This document shows positions 36,321 through 48,700 of a stretch of DNA of 64,000 bases, one piece after another (positions within the stretch are counted from its first letter, which is position 1; the number at the start of each line of letters is the position of its first letter). The stretch spans positions 17,248,631 to 17,312,630 of the forward strand of contig OY821749.1 in assembly GCA_963682055.1 (NCBI GenBank). Direction: 5' to 3'. This stretch comes from Primula veris (Eukaryota > Streptophyta > Magnoliopsida > Ericales > Primulaceae). The position numbers and the translations under genes were made by a program. Under the pieces are notes generated by a model. It did no database searches. It worked only from the letters and a program-made list of their open reading frames with translations, and had not been told where the DNA came from.

Positions 36321-37672
36321 ATGTTCTCTCCAACACCTTTTTCTCTCGTATGTGCTCTTCTATTATGCTTACCTTTTGCCGTAATCTACACCGTGATCAC
36401 TCCCGTCACTCGCACCACCATACACAATAGAGTCACCGCCCCTATCCGAACTCGTGTTACTACGACACCAACCGGAATAACAAACAAAACCGTAATAATA
36501 ATAAAAAACACCACCACCACTCCACTACAACCACGTCCACTAGAGGACGGCAATGCCTATTTACTCAGTCAAGCATCAATGGTAAACTCAAATCCCACGC
36601 GGCCAAAAAAGATAGCTTTCATGTTCTTGACAACAACACCACTCCCCTTTGCACCCCTTTGGGAAATGTACTTTAACCAAACATCAACAAACCTGTACAA
36701 CATATACATACACTTGGACCCAAGTTTACCTACAAGCAACTTCACCGGTGTCTTCTCTAGTCGTGTCATACCCGATACGAGACCCACTCGTCGCTACTCC
36801 CCTACTCTCATTTCCGCCGCACGTAGGCTACTCTCTCACGCGCTCCTCCACGACAACGGAAATTACATGTTTGCCCTTCTATCTCCTTCATGTATCCCAC
36901 TCCACTCGTTTAATTTTACGTATAAAATACTTACCAAGTCGGCGAAAAGCTTTGTGGAGATCTTGAAAAACGAGCGCGGAGCGTGGGATAGATGGGCAGC
37001 ACGTGGGGAAAATGCGATGGTCCCGGAGGTGCCCTACGAGAAGTTTCGGATCGGGTCGCAGTTCTTTGCAATGACACGTAAGCATGCGCGAGAGGTGGTG
37101 AAAGACCATCGCTTGTGGAATAAGTTTAGGTTGGGAAAAATTATCATTCAATACATAATTTAAGACTTAATTATAATGTTATATTTTTTTATTCTTGGAT
37201 TTTTACTTTGATGCTCATGCTACGATGATGTGTACTGCATTTTAAATAAAAATTGAAAATGTAGGTTTTTGGATATTAATTATGTTTTGATGTACTAATC
37301 AATGATTTTTTTGTTAGGTTGCCTTGCGTTAGCAAGTACACGTGTTACCCGGAGGAGCATTATTTCGCTACGTTGATGAGTATGGTGGACCCGGGCGGGT
37401 GCGTGCATGCTACGCTCACCCATGTTGATTGGAAAGGGAGATACGACGGACATCCACGTACGTACCTTAAGGAAGAGGTGGGACCGGACTTGATCTTGGC
37501 CCTTAGAAAGAAACGACCCAGATACGGAGACGAGGGTGAGCTCGGATTCAACGGTTCGGATTCGTCTGTGAGGGAGAGGCACCGCCACCCCTTTTTGTGG
37601 GCTAGAAAGTTTTCTCCCGACTCGGTCCAACCGTTGATGGATATAGCCAGTGATATCATATTTAGGGACTAA
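36321..37672 (+). CDS. GT14-family (core-2/I-branching type, DUF266) glycosyltransferase
   Basis: Two exons, 36321-37129 and 37318-37672, joined across a 188-bp GT-AG intron, give 387 residues. The start is AAATGTTC, after which comes an uncleaved anchor (PFSLVCALLLCLPFAVIYT), so a type II Golgi membrane protein is likely. A Thr-rich stem follows (about residues 25-70). The catalytic domain has KKIAFMFLTTTPLPFAPLWE, YNIYIHLDPS, RRLLSHALLHD, FALLSPSCIPLHSFNFTYK and GSQFFAMTRKHA. Exon 2 continues with YTCYPEEHYFATLMSM, THVDWKGRYDGHP and FLWARKFSPDS. The EEHY motif holds the acidic residue thought to act as base in GT14. The usual plant length is about 370-400, so the gene looks complete. The donor and acceptor sugars of plant members are poorly known. 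Confidence 0.94.
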
Positions 37673-38972
37673 AATGACCACTTTTTTTGTCTTTTTTTTT
37701 TGTCCTTTTGTTTTATATTTCTTGGAAGTGTATGGTTATTGTATTAGTAATATTGGAAACAGGAAACCGGGACCAAACCCGTGATTTTTTGTTTATGAAA
37801 CGTGAACTGTGGACCATATATGTTGTATAAAATTCCGTTATTTGTTTGAGTTTTATTTCGTATATCTTTATTAGTGTAATTTGGGTTAGATTCCGAGTTA
37901 TATTTAATAAAATTTGTGTGTTTGTGGAAAAAAAAAAGTCCTATAAAATTCCGCTAACTTGATCATGATCATACAACAAACCAGAAAAAGAAGAAGAATT
38001 AAGAAACATTGTCAGTGACACAGTGTAACGTATTTTGATCATATTAGGATTTACTATTGATTCTTTTACCAATATATTGTCCAGAGGTGGAAACAAGATC
38101 TCGTTCCAACTTTACTTGGTTCATCTGTTTATATATACCAACTCCTTCTGAAAAGTCACAAGAAAGTGACATAAAATTCTTGAACATATGTTTACGATTA
38201 ATGATCGATAGTCGCTCGAAGCTAACCTTATTTATAAATAAAGAGCGACTTCAATCATGAATATAAAATCTGGTAAAATGCATATTACCCGCTAAAATCA
38301 GGTAAAGTGAACCGAATATGATCATACATACGTTCATCTCGTTAACCTTCGTGTTCTATAGATTAAATATATTAATATTACATCAAATATATATAAACAT
38401 ATAATTTTTAATTTTATTACGCACTCAATAAAACTTAAATTTTGTACCTCCTATTTGATACGGTAAGTTATTATAGCCTACTAATGGGTTATATATTACT
38501 AGTGAGATACATGTAAACATACAAGTACTAACATGAGTTACAGAGTTGCATATTATTTTTTAAAATTTTAATCATATTCTCTAATATTTATTACATTCTC
38601 AATGACCTGATTTTATTATCTGACTTCTTTTATATATTTCAAACTTAAAATAGGTACAATCATTTTTTAGTTTAATGAAAAACTGTTTCATGTTTTCGAA
38701 CAAAATTTCAAAAGTTAATGAAAAACACAAACGGATGAATAAACGAGCAAAACTCTGTTTGGTCCATTTGCTTTCTATATGAAGCCATTTATTTATTCGC
38801 GGTATGAATTGAAATTAAAACCAAATAAATTATAGACCAATTAACTTTTCCCTCTTTCTCTCCAACTCTAAAAAATTGCCAACGATCGAATTTCACTTAC
38901 CTTCTCCTAGTATTTATTTAAACATATTTTTGGACAATAAATAAAAAAAAAAGGAAGATAAAAGAAAGAAAA
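37673..38972. other. GT14 3' flank and transporter 5' flank
   Basis: No further gene. Probable 3' UTR of the GT14 gene comes first. The last few hundred bases before 38973 should contain the transporter promoter and 5' UTR; an A/G-rich AAAAAAAAAAGGAAG tract precedes the ATG. Confidence 0.5.
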
Positions 38973-41900
38973 ATGAGTTGGAGATACAAAGGTGGTTTGT
39001 GTCTAATTGCTGCTGTCGTCATCATTTGGGTCACCTCTGCTGAAGTCACACAGGTCCCACCTTTATTTTATTATTATTATTATTATTGTTTTTTTTTTTT
39101 TAGGTAAACGGACGTATTATATATAATAAAAGAGGTGGAGGTTCCAAGTTTAAACTGTCTTTTAAATTACTTCATCTTGTTGTTGTTATTTATTATTATG
39201 GTTACCACCTTTTCTCTAATTTTCATTTTGTAGGGTTCATTTACCAGTTTAATCATGTGATGTCCAAATAATATGAATGTTTGGCACGAAGCTTTTTTTC
39301 TTAGCTTTTTCGGCTTTTCTAGTTGCTAGCTTTGGATCAAAAAAGCTAAAAGAAACTCAAAATCAGAGAATTTAGCAATTTGTGGATTTTGTAGATTTTT
39401 CACATTAAATTTTGCAAAAATAAAATCATTCTAGCTAGAATTGTGTTTTGTATATCTAATGACTTGTCAATAAAGATAAGTTATGAGTCATTTATAAATA
39501 AAAAAAATTACAGTACGCGGGGCAAAACATCATGCTCTAACTTTAGCATGACTTAGTGTTGCCTGGTCATGGTAATCGTATTTATCGGCTTGGAAAAATG
39601 TTAATCCTATATTTGTACCTTATTGTTATTTTTTCGGATGTTATTGTTATAATCACATATCTAATCTGTTAGGGTTCTTTTGTTGTGGCATTTAATTTTA
39701 ACTCTATTATTTGATTGACCCTTTTAAAAGTTGGGAGTATTTTTGTTCTTTTATATACCTGCCTTGAAAATGGAGTACTAATTATAAGCTGAATGAACCT
39801 TTTTTTTTCCTTAGAATATTTTACTTTCATAGTATAAGCTATTTCCAAACAGCCCCCTGGCTCAAAACACTATCCGCAACCAGATTTTTTAATTTAACTT
39901 TCAAAAAAAATTAAATTGCAGATGAATCTAAAAACAAAATCTATGGTAGTTATGTTGAAGTTATCAATGTTTTTTCCTGTGAAGTGTATGATGAAATTTT
40001 AAATTAGATGAGCATCTTAAAAAAAAAAAATCTATGGTAGTTGTGTTGAAGTTATCAATGTTTTTTCATGTGAAGGGTGTGATGAAATTTTAAATTCAAT
40101 GAGCAATCTTATAATATGCTTGGAACACCATTAAAATTATTGTTGAGTATTTGGGACACGGGACACGAAAGGATCTGGAGTCATCAAATGCAAACTTGGT
40201 TTCTGTTTTTTTTTCCCAGTATGTTGTAAGAAATACGCAGTAAAAGCTCTACTCCATATTTACAAAGAGCGGATTGTTTCTTAGAAGCTTTAACCGGAAA
40301 GTGTGTCTACATTATGCCATCCGATGATGACTAGTGTGTAATTACATACATTTGTACTATAGTCTCATACACGTATGCACTATAGTCTGCAATTATATGC
40401 ATATCAGTATATTTGTATTACTGTATATAGAGAGAGATTGTGATCAGATGATGAGTGGTAAAAAAATGTTTGATCCTAAGAAGAGAAAGCCGAAAAACAA
40501 AAGATGATCTCATAACTCTTCTTCTCAACTTGTTGTTACGAATTGCTTGAGTTTTTAGGAGCTTCATTAAGACCGTACGTGTCTTTCTTTTTTATGTGAA
40601 TCATTTCTTTATGAATCTGGCATCCATTCATATGTAGGGGATGTCCTGTATTTTAGCTGAAGTGAAGAGTCTCAATATATATTTATTGAATTTTCGCCTT
40701 GTGTTTACGATAGGTCCAGATACTGTCTTGTGTTCTCTCTCTGGGTAACATCATTACGTCCTACTTAAAACATTCTCAGTATACGTGAAACAGAAGAACT
40801 GTCAATTCATCTGTAATTAGTATTAGTTGTATTTGAATTATAAATCTTAATTGGTATCTAATACTCCTCTTACAACCGTAAAAAGATGACAAATCGATCT
40901 AATGTTATAGTTTTCATCACAAAGTGTATCGTTATATGCAGTTTAAGAATCATGTTCTTGGATTTATATTTTTTCTCTATGACTATTGATGTAGAGCTTC
41001 AGGCACTTGGGGATTGGTTTTAACTGCACCTTGTGTATAAGATGTGATAATTTCCTGAAAAGCCGCGCTAGTTGAACATCATTTATTCACCTCAATATTT
41101 CAATGAATTTTCCTTGATTTCTTAGCAATATTGATGTTGGTGTAAATGATGAAAGTTGAAATTGCTCTATTCAATCGTGGTATTTCTAACATGTATCTGA
41201 GATCTAATTTTTTTAATGATCTAAAACCTAATTTGAAGTTTGACAGGTTTGAGCCTCATTTTATTATTTTGGTTTGATATCTGTAAGTTTATGGATCTTT
41301 CTCATTACATAAGTGGACTCAGTTAAATTATCTAATTTCTAGTCCCTAAGCACCTACATTATCCAGTCTTTAATGTGTAGCATTTTTTAACAGGGAATAT
41401 TTGCCGACTATAAACAGCCTTTTGCGGTGACCTATCTAGGAGCCTCTCTTATGGTAGTTTATCTTCCATTAGCTTTCTTTAAGGATTGGATTTGTAGCAT
41501 GCTGCGAAAACAATCTTCAAAGACTAACAAAAGTGAAGGAATAAGCAATGATCTCTTCTTCGCTGGGGAAGATAAAGTCTTTGAAATGGAAAACCTAAAA
41601 CTAAAAGATAGTGAATTTGAGTCTTCTGCTCAAGAGGGGATTCCTTTAGTGTCCAAGCTCAAGGAAGGAAGTCAGATTTTAAAGCAATATAAAGAGCTTA
41701 CGCCTAGAGAGATTGCTGCTTGTGGATTTTACATTGCTCCTCTCTGGTTTATTACAGAGGTACGTACTTCCTATGGGTAATTCAGTTTCTTGAAATTATA
41801 CACCTCTATATCTGTAATATAATTCCCCTGCTTGTGGTTTGCGCACGACTATGCTGTTGTTATATGATGCTCTTTGTGAACTGAAGTACTCTTGTTTTCT

Positions 41901-44900
41901 CTCTAAAGAAGAGCAAATGTGTGATATAAGTCATACGGCTACATGCCCCGAACTTGTCTAGTAAAAAAAATGTAAATCACTTCATAGGTTTTTGCAGAGT
42001 CTGATCCTTTTTATTGATATAATTTTATGTCTATCTGCCTCAGATTTGAAGGTTTGTCCTATCTTATATGCTTAAGTATTTGATGGCAAGAGCATCCACA
42101 TCAACCTCTTCATATAGTCAGTCATGTTAAACATGGATAGGATTATAAGGAGGCTGATATGGATGATTTAAATTGTTCTTATTTGTGCTGCTTTAATGGC
42201 TGTTCGTTTGTGGGCACTTTTAATGCTCAAGTGTTGCTTTGCAGTACTTTTCAAATGCTGCACTTGCACATACAAGTGTCGCTAGCACGACCGTGTTATC
42301 ATCCACCTCAGGATTGTTTACTCTTTTTATTGGTGCATTTCTTGGCCAAGATTCTTTAAATATGGCAAAAGTGCTTGCTGTTCTCGTAAGCATGACTGGT
42401 GTTGTCATGACAACACTTGGAAAAACTTGGGCCTCTGACGATGCACAATTGAGCGCTTCTGCGTGAGTCTTTGTTCTCTTATATAATTAATCATGTTTTT
42501 TTTTTGGTTGTACTCGATTAAATGTTTCATTTGTACAAGTTTAATATTGTATGCATTGAATTGCTGAAAAATCTCATTCACATGAGAATATATCAGGCAT
42601 GTTTCTATGTAATTCTATAGGCTATATACACTATCAAAATGTACATCGGCATTTGTGTGTTTATTGTTACTTGCTTTTGTTCCCTTACCATAGATTTATG
42701 TTTCCAGGAGGTTTATGACTAGATTACATTGAAACTTTCACTGACATGGAAACATTTCAGTATTGTTCTTTTCATCTTATCTTATCTATGCTGCTTTTTT
42801 TCTGATTCATATTGCTATCTAAAATATATACAGGCAAAAAAGTTTTTAGATATACTTCCTCCACCACAAAAATCTTAGAATGTGTTAATTACTGAGTTGC
42901 GTAGAGTATGTATTTCAATGTTTAAGTAAAACTTGTCCTTATCACTCTTTTTAGAATGAAACCTATTTTAAAACTCTTCTAGTGTATATTCATAGTTGAA
43001 TTGCATGTTCCAGGGTGTTGACTGACAGTTGAACCTTTTGTTTCTTTTAAAGAAATGGGAAGCGCTCTCTTGTTGGTGATATCTTGGGCCTTTGTTCAGC
43101 TATGACGTACGGTCTATTTACTGGTTAGGCATTATTTCTGATTTGAGTTGTAAAAAGATAAAAGCAATATACTGAATCAAGGTCTTATTTTTATTTTTGG
43201 TACATTGCTGCAGTTTTACTCAAGAAATATGCTGGGGAGGACGGAGAAAGAGTTGATGTTCAAAAGCTGTTTGGGTATATTGGATTGTTCACCCTTGTAG
43301 CCCTATGGTGGCTTGGTAAGAATTTTGAAGATTTAATGCATTTTACTCGGGCCTTCGCGTTACTTGAAACTAAAGTTTTCTCATTTCAAATTATATTCTT
43401 TGAATAGTTTTATAACCCCCAGAAAGTAATCTCTAGAGAGGTTTGATCAAAATATAGTCTTACATTGGTTTCTTAACCAACTCTCCATCCATTAATAGAG
43501 AAAACCATTTGGTCTCTTTATATACAAAGTGTTTCATCCCATCCTCATACATACAAAGTAGTAGTATTTTATACAAATCTGGTCTCTTCCCTTCCTTTTC
43601 CAAAGGAATAAATTTAATTTAAACTAGATTAATAATATTTAATTATTATAGAGAGGTAAGTAGTGAGGCTGAAATTTGACACAAAATAAATGGATCATCA
43701 AAATCCAAAAAGCGTACTTTTCTCAATAAATGTGTAGAGATCGATAGAGATACTGATGAAGATGCTCTGTGAGAGTGGTGCAGATACTCTAACATTAGCG
43801 ACATCAAACAATCAATTACTAATGTCCTGGCTTGACACGTTGTAAAGTTTTTAAGTTATTGTTAGGTAATAGTCCGAGCAAGTAGTTTGAAAATTTTGTA
43901 TAACGTTTAGCTGTCTTTTTCCCTTTGTTTCCGTGCACATACAAGCTCCCATATCGATACACATACATTAAGTTAGTTGGGCTAAATGGTGTTTTGTTAT
44001 AAAATATTAAAAATGCATTTGATTTGTTCACTTTTCCTTCCAGTGTTGCCATTAACAGCCTTGGGCATTGAGCCAAAATTTGCAATCCCTCATTCTATGA
44101 AGATGGATGAAGTTGTATTAGCTAATGGATTTATCGGAAGCGTTCTTTCTGACTACTTCTGGTATATATATAAACAGCTCTTTCCAGCTTGTCTTTACAA
44201 AACATCGATGACAATCTCTAAAACGGACGAGTTTTTATTTGTTTATTACTGATAGGGCATTATGTGTTGTTTGGACAACTCCATTGGTGGCCACTTTGGG
44301 AATGTCTCTTACAATACCATTAGCTATGGTAGCAGATATGATGATTCATGGACGACATTATTCTGTTATATATATACTTGGTTCAGCTCAGGTAATAACA
44401 CAGAGCATAATGTTTTATATATCTTTGGATTTGAGTCATTTGACAAGTGTATATCCTTAATGAAACTGCAATATGAAGACTTTATGGCGATGTAAGTTCT
44501 AAATCGATTTAACTAAGAAATCTGTACAAGGATTTAGAAGTTAAAAGTTATCTAAGGCATATTACATTTAAATAAGAGCAATCATCTTTAATTGTTACTT
44601 TGGGTTTTGTCTGATAGAGTGGAACCGTAAATTGTGTGAGGTCTATGTATGTAGCCTTCTCATAATTTAGAAAAAATACCTTACGTGCTGGTACTGCCAT
44701 GGTTTAGAGCTTTTATAAGGAGTCCTACATTACATATAGTTTGATACATATATTTTGGGGCAATCAGTGTGCTGTTAAACCATTGAACAACCAGAATCTA
44801 ATTAGTCTAGATCGTATTACTTGTCATAGTGATACTCCCGCAATACATCGCCTGCATTTTGCCTTGTTACAAACTTGATTTTGATATTGAAGTTCATGAT

Positions 44901-45257
44901 AATCATCACTTTCTTAAACCTATCTAGGTAAAATTGGAAAATTTTCCGCCACAGCTAAACAAAAGAAAAAAAGATATTCCATAAGATGAAAGTATTTTTT
45001 AGTCTCTGTATTTTACTCATAAGAATAGGATTGACTTAATACGTTCTCCATGCCTCTATTTAAATTTGCATTATCAAGTTTTGTGATAGAAGATTATATT
45101 TATGTTCGTGTTGCAGGTGTTTGCAGGATTTATCATAGCTAATCTCTCAGATCGATTAGCGAAGATCATGGGGTCAGAACCGGCTCCAGACCCAAATGAC
45201 CAAAGCGGCAAATTTGGGCTTCCAATTCTAGAGGTCCCCGTTATTACATATGGATAG
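38973..45257 (+). CDS. EamA/DMT-family transporter, SLC35F5-like
   Basis: Eight exons: 38973-39053, 41394-41759, 42245-42462, 43053-43123, 43214-43315, 44044-44161, 44256-44391 and 45117-45257. All are GT-AG with consistent phase and give 410 residues. The first helix is [18 protein letters not shown]. Exon 2 opens [20 protein letters not shown] and then has a long charged loop (about residues 52-120) before [10 protein letters not shown]. Exon 3 has [20 protein letters not shown] and [15 protein letters not shown], a hallmark of this EamA subgroup. Later exons hold the second EamA half ([61 protein letters not shown]). About ten membrane segments are expected. Plant relatives (At3g07080/At4g32140 type) have no firmly known substrate. 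Copia element C starts at the base after the stop codon, so the native 3' UTR now begins at 50287. Confidence 0.93.
39938..40115. repeat. 91-bp tandem duplication in transporter intron 1
   Basis: The block starting CTATGGTAGTTATGTTGAAG at 39941 recurs at 40032 with a few substitutions (TAT/TGT, CCTG/CATG, AGTG/GGGT). Both copies carry ATGATGAAATTTTAAATT-like sequence. The rest of the 2.3-kb intron shows nothing notable. Confidence 0.85.
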
Positions 45258-45716
45258 TGTAGAAAAATACCTTCGTAGTCAATCAGAAGAACAAATTCAC
45301 AAGGATGAATTTGATCATGCACAATTGACAATTAAACAACCAGAAAAGAAAATATAACACAATTGTTTTGTTTGTGGTTTGGGATACACCTCCACCACTA
45401 ATACTAGCTTTATTATTGAAGAATAGAATTAAGGATTACAATCTCTCAACTCTCAATCTCTCAAACAATATAGCTAACTATTGTCAAGATCATAAATCAA
45501 CTTATATATTTGCACGCCTATGACATACTATATATAGCCTACACTTTGAGTTATTCTAGGATAATGTAAGTCTAATCCTATTCAAAGTCTAAGCCTACAA
45601 AATAGCTACAATCATGCGAAGCCACATCCTTACAAATATGTATTTGTTGATCTCCTGATTGCTCTCGGTATCCTACGTATACATGGACTCCATGTAAGCG
45701 AGGAAAAAACCCAACA
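45258..45716 (-). repeat. 3' LTR of element C
   Basis: 459 bp, TGTAGAAAAATACC to AAAAAACCCAACA on the plus strand. It directly abuts the transporter stop codon and is one base different from the other LTR. Confidence 0.95.
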
Positions 45717-45730
45717 ATTCTCCCCCTTCC
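45717..45730 (-). promoter_or_regulatory. Polypurine tract of element C
   Basis: On the minus strand GGAAGGGGGAGAAT lies immediately before the 3' LTR. It is the expected primer for plus-strand DNA synthesis. Confidence 0.85.
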
Positions 45731-45762
45731 GAGCTATGAAAGGAAAGAACTATCTTCATGAT

Positions 45763-48700
45763 CTATCGTGAAGACTCAACCTGAGCTACCCCTAGCCCAG
45801 CTATATTGCAACAATTCTCATGCTTCCCTCTAGGCAAGATCTTTGTTCGCATATCCGCACCATTATTGCTTGTGTGAACTTTGCTAATGTAGACTTGCTT
45901 TTCTTCTAACACATCCCTTACCCAATGGTATCTTACTTGTATGTGTTTCGATTTGGAGTGAAGTGTGGGATTCTTGCTCAAATGAATAGCACTTTGTGAA
46001 TCACAAAGTATAGTAAACCTCTCTTGCTCAATACCTATCTCTTGGAAGAATCGTTTGAGCCAAATGAGCTCCTTACAACATTCGGTAATTGCAATGTACT
46101 CGGCCTCCGTAGTTGATAGTGCAACACAACGTTGTAGTTTCGACTGCCAAGAAATAGCACCTCCAACAAATGTAAAAAGATATCCAGAGGTGGATTTCTT
46201 TGAATCCAAATCACCCGCCATGTCCGAGTCGGTATAACTCTTGAGTAAAGAGTGTTGATCTCCATAGCAAATGCACACCTTTGTCGTACCTTTAAGGTAC
46301 CTAAGGATCCATTTAACTGCCTCCCAATGTTCCTTCCTTGGTAGTGACAAGAATCTACTCACCAAACCCACCGAGTAAGCTATATCCGGACGAGTACACA
46401 GCATAGCATACATTAGACTCCCAACAGCCGAGGCGTATGGAACATCTTCCATCTTTTCATCGCAAACTTCCTCCAAACTGGACATCTTTGAGCTTAGCTT
46501 GAAGTGAAGATCAAGTGGACAGCTTACTGGTTTTGATGATTCCATGTTGAATCTTGCAAGCACCTTGTTGATATATCTTTCTTGAGACAACCAAAGTCTC
46601 TTTGCTTCTCGATTTCTAGTGATCTCCATGCCTAAGATATATCTTGCATTCCCCAAGTCCTTCATCTCGAACGCCTTGCTTAATTGTCCCTTAAGCTCCT
46701 TGATTTTGGCAATGTCCTTGCCTACAATCAACATGTCATTAACATATAATAGTAAGACCAAGAAGTTGCCACTCGAGAATTTTTTGACATAAACACAATG
46801 ATCAATCATTGTTCTAGTGAAGCCATTCTCCCCCATGAATGTATCAAACTTCTTGTACCATTGTCGAGGGACTTGCTTTAAACCGTACAAACTCTTTTCT
46901 AGTTTGCATATCATGGTTTCTTTGCCTTCAACAACGAACCCCTCCGGTTGCTCCATGAAAATATCTTCCTCGAGATCACCATGCAAGAAAGCCGTTTTTA
47001 CATCCAATTGTTCAATCTCTAGATCTTGGTGAGCTACGAGACCAAGTATTACTCTAATGGAAGTCATTTTTACTACGGGAGAGAAAATCTCTTCATAGTC
47101 AATTCCTTCTCTTTGTCCAAAGCCTTTCACAACCAATCTAGCTTTGTACCTTGGCTTTGAGCTACTATCATCGACTTTCAGCTTGTAGACCCAACGATTG
47201 CTCAACACCTTTTGGCCAGGAATCCGATTGACAAGAATAAAGGTTTTATTCTTCTCTAGAGAGTTCATCTCCTCTTGCATAGGCTTCATCCACTCATGCT
47301 TGTCATTCTTTCCAAGAGTCTCCTTGAAACAAGTTGGTTCACCTCCATCCGTAAGTAGTACGTATTCATGAGGTGGATACCTACTGGATGGTGCTCTTAC
47401 CCTAGTTGATCTTCTAGTGGCACGTAAAGATAGTCTTGCTCCTTGTGTATCGGACTCAATTGTCTCCTCTAATTCTTCATTTTGCGCAAGTTCATCATGA
47501 TAAAGTGGCTCTTGTAGGTTGTCTTCAATAGGTCGATGATCGTCACGATCGTCTTGATCCCTAGTGTCCACAATTTGAGGAGTAGTAGAGTTTGGAACCT
47601 CTAACTCTTCCTCGGACTCATCTTCAACCATATCTTGTTCACTTGATTCAATCACAAATTCCTTGTCAAAATCTTTGATGGTTTGATCTTCGAAAAAGAT
47701 GACATCTCTACTTCGAACAACCGTCTTGGTTAGAGGATCATATAATTTGTACCCGAACTTATCATCACCATAGCTCAAGAAGACACATTGTCTCGATTTG
47801 TTGTCTAGCTTGGTCCTCTCGTTTTTGGGAATATGAACAAATGCTCTACATCCAAAAATCCTTAGATGTTTGTAGGAAACCTCTTTGCCACTCCATAGCT
47901 CCTCCGGAACTTTTCCTTCAAGAATGGTTGTTGGTGATCTATTAATAATTTGAACCGTGGCACACAGTGCTTCACCCCAAAAAGTTCTAGGGAGATTAGA
48001 ATGAGATAATAGACATCTAATCTTCTCAACAATAGTACGATTCATCCTCTCCGCCAAGCCATTATGTTGTGGTGTTTTAGGCACACTTTGCTCGTGTCTA
48101 ATCCCATGGTTTTTACAATATGAGTCGAACAAACCTATATACTCTCCACCATTATCTGTGCGAATACACTTGAGTAGTTCCCCAGTTTCCCTTTCAACCA
48201 TTGTATGGAATTGTTTGAACACCTCAAACACTTGACTCTTGAGCCTCAATGGATATGCCCATAGCTTCCTAGAGTGGTCATCGATGAATGTCACAAAGTA
48301 TGTGCATCCTCCAAGAGTTTGAGTACTCATAGGACCACACACATCCGAATAGAATAGATCAAGCACTTTGTCCTTCCTTTGAGCATGTTTATTGAAAGAG
48401 CCTCTATGTTGCTTTCCCATTAGACAATGAGAGCATCTAGTAATGTCTTGATCATCCATTGTAGGTATGAGTCCACGGTTTGATAGCATCTTGAGTCCTT
48501 TTTCACTCATATGGCCAAGTCGATTGTGCCATTTTACTTTTTTTGATTCAAGAATATGAACCTCATTGTCGAGAATCACAAGTTTGGTTCGATAAAGAGT
48601 ACCTTCTTTAACACCTTTCATCACCATATTCGAATCTTTGATCAACTTCCAATGTCCTTCACCAAAGAAGCTAAGGAAACCTTGATCATCAAGTTGTCCG

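Noticed and set aside
44239..44495. Two overlapping frames beyond transporter exon 7
   Set aside because: The in-frame part is exon 7 itself (44256-44391); the rest is intron readthrough.
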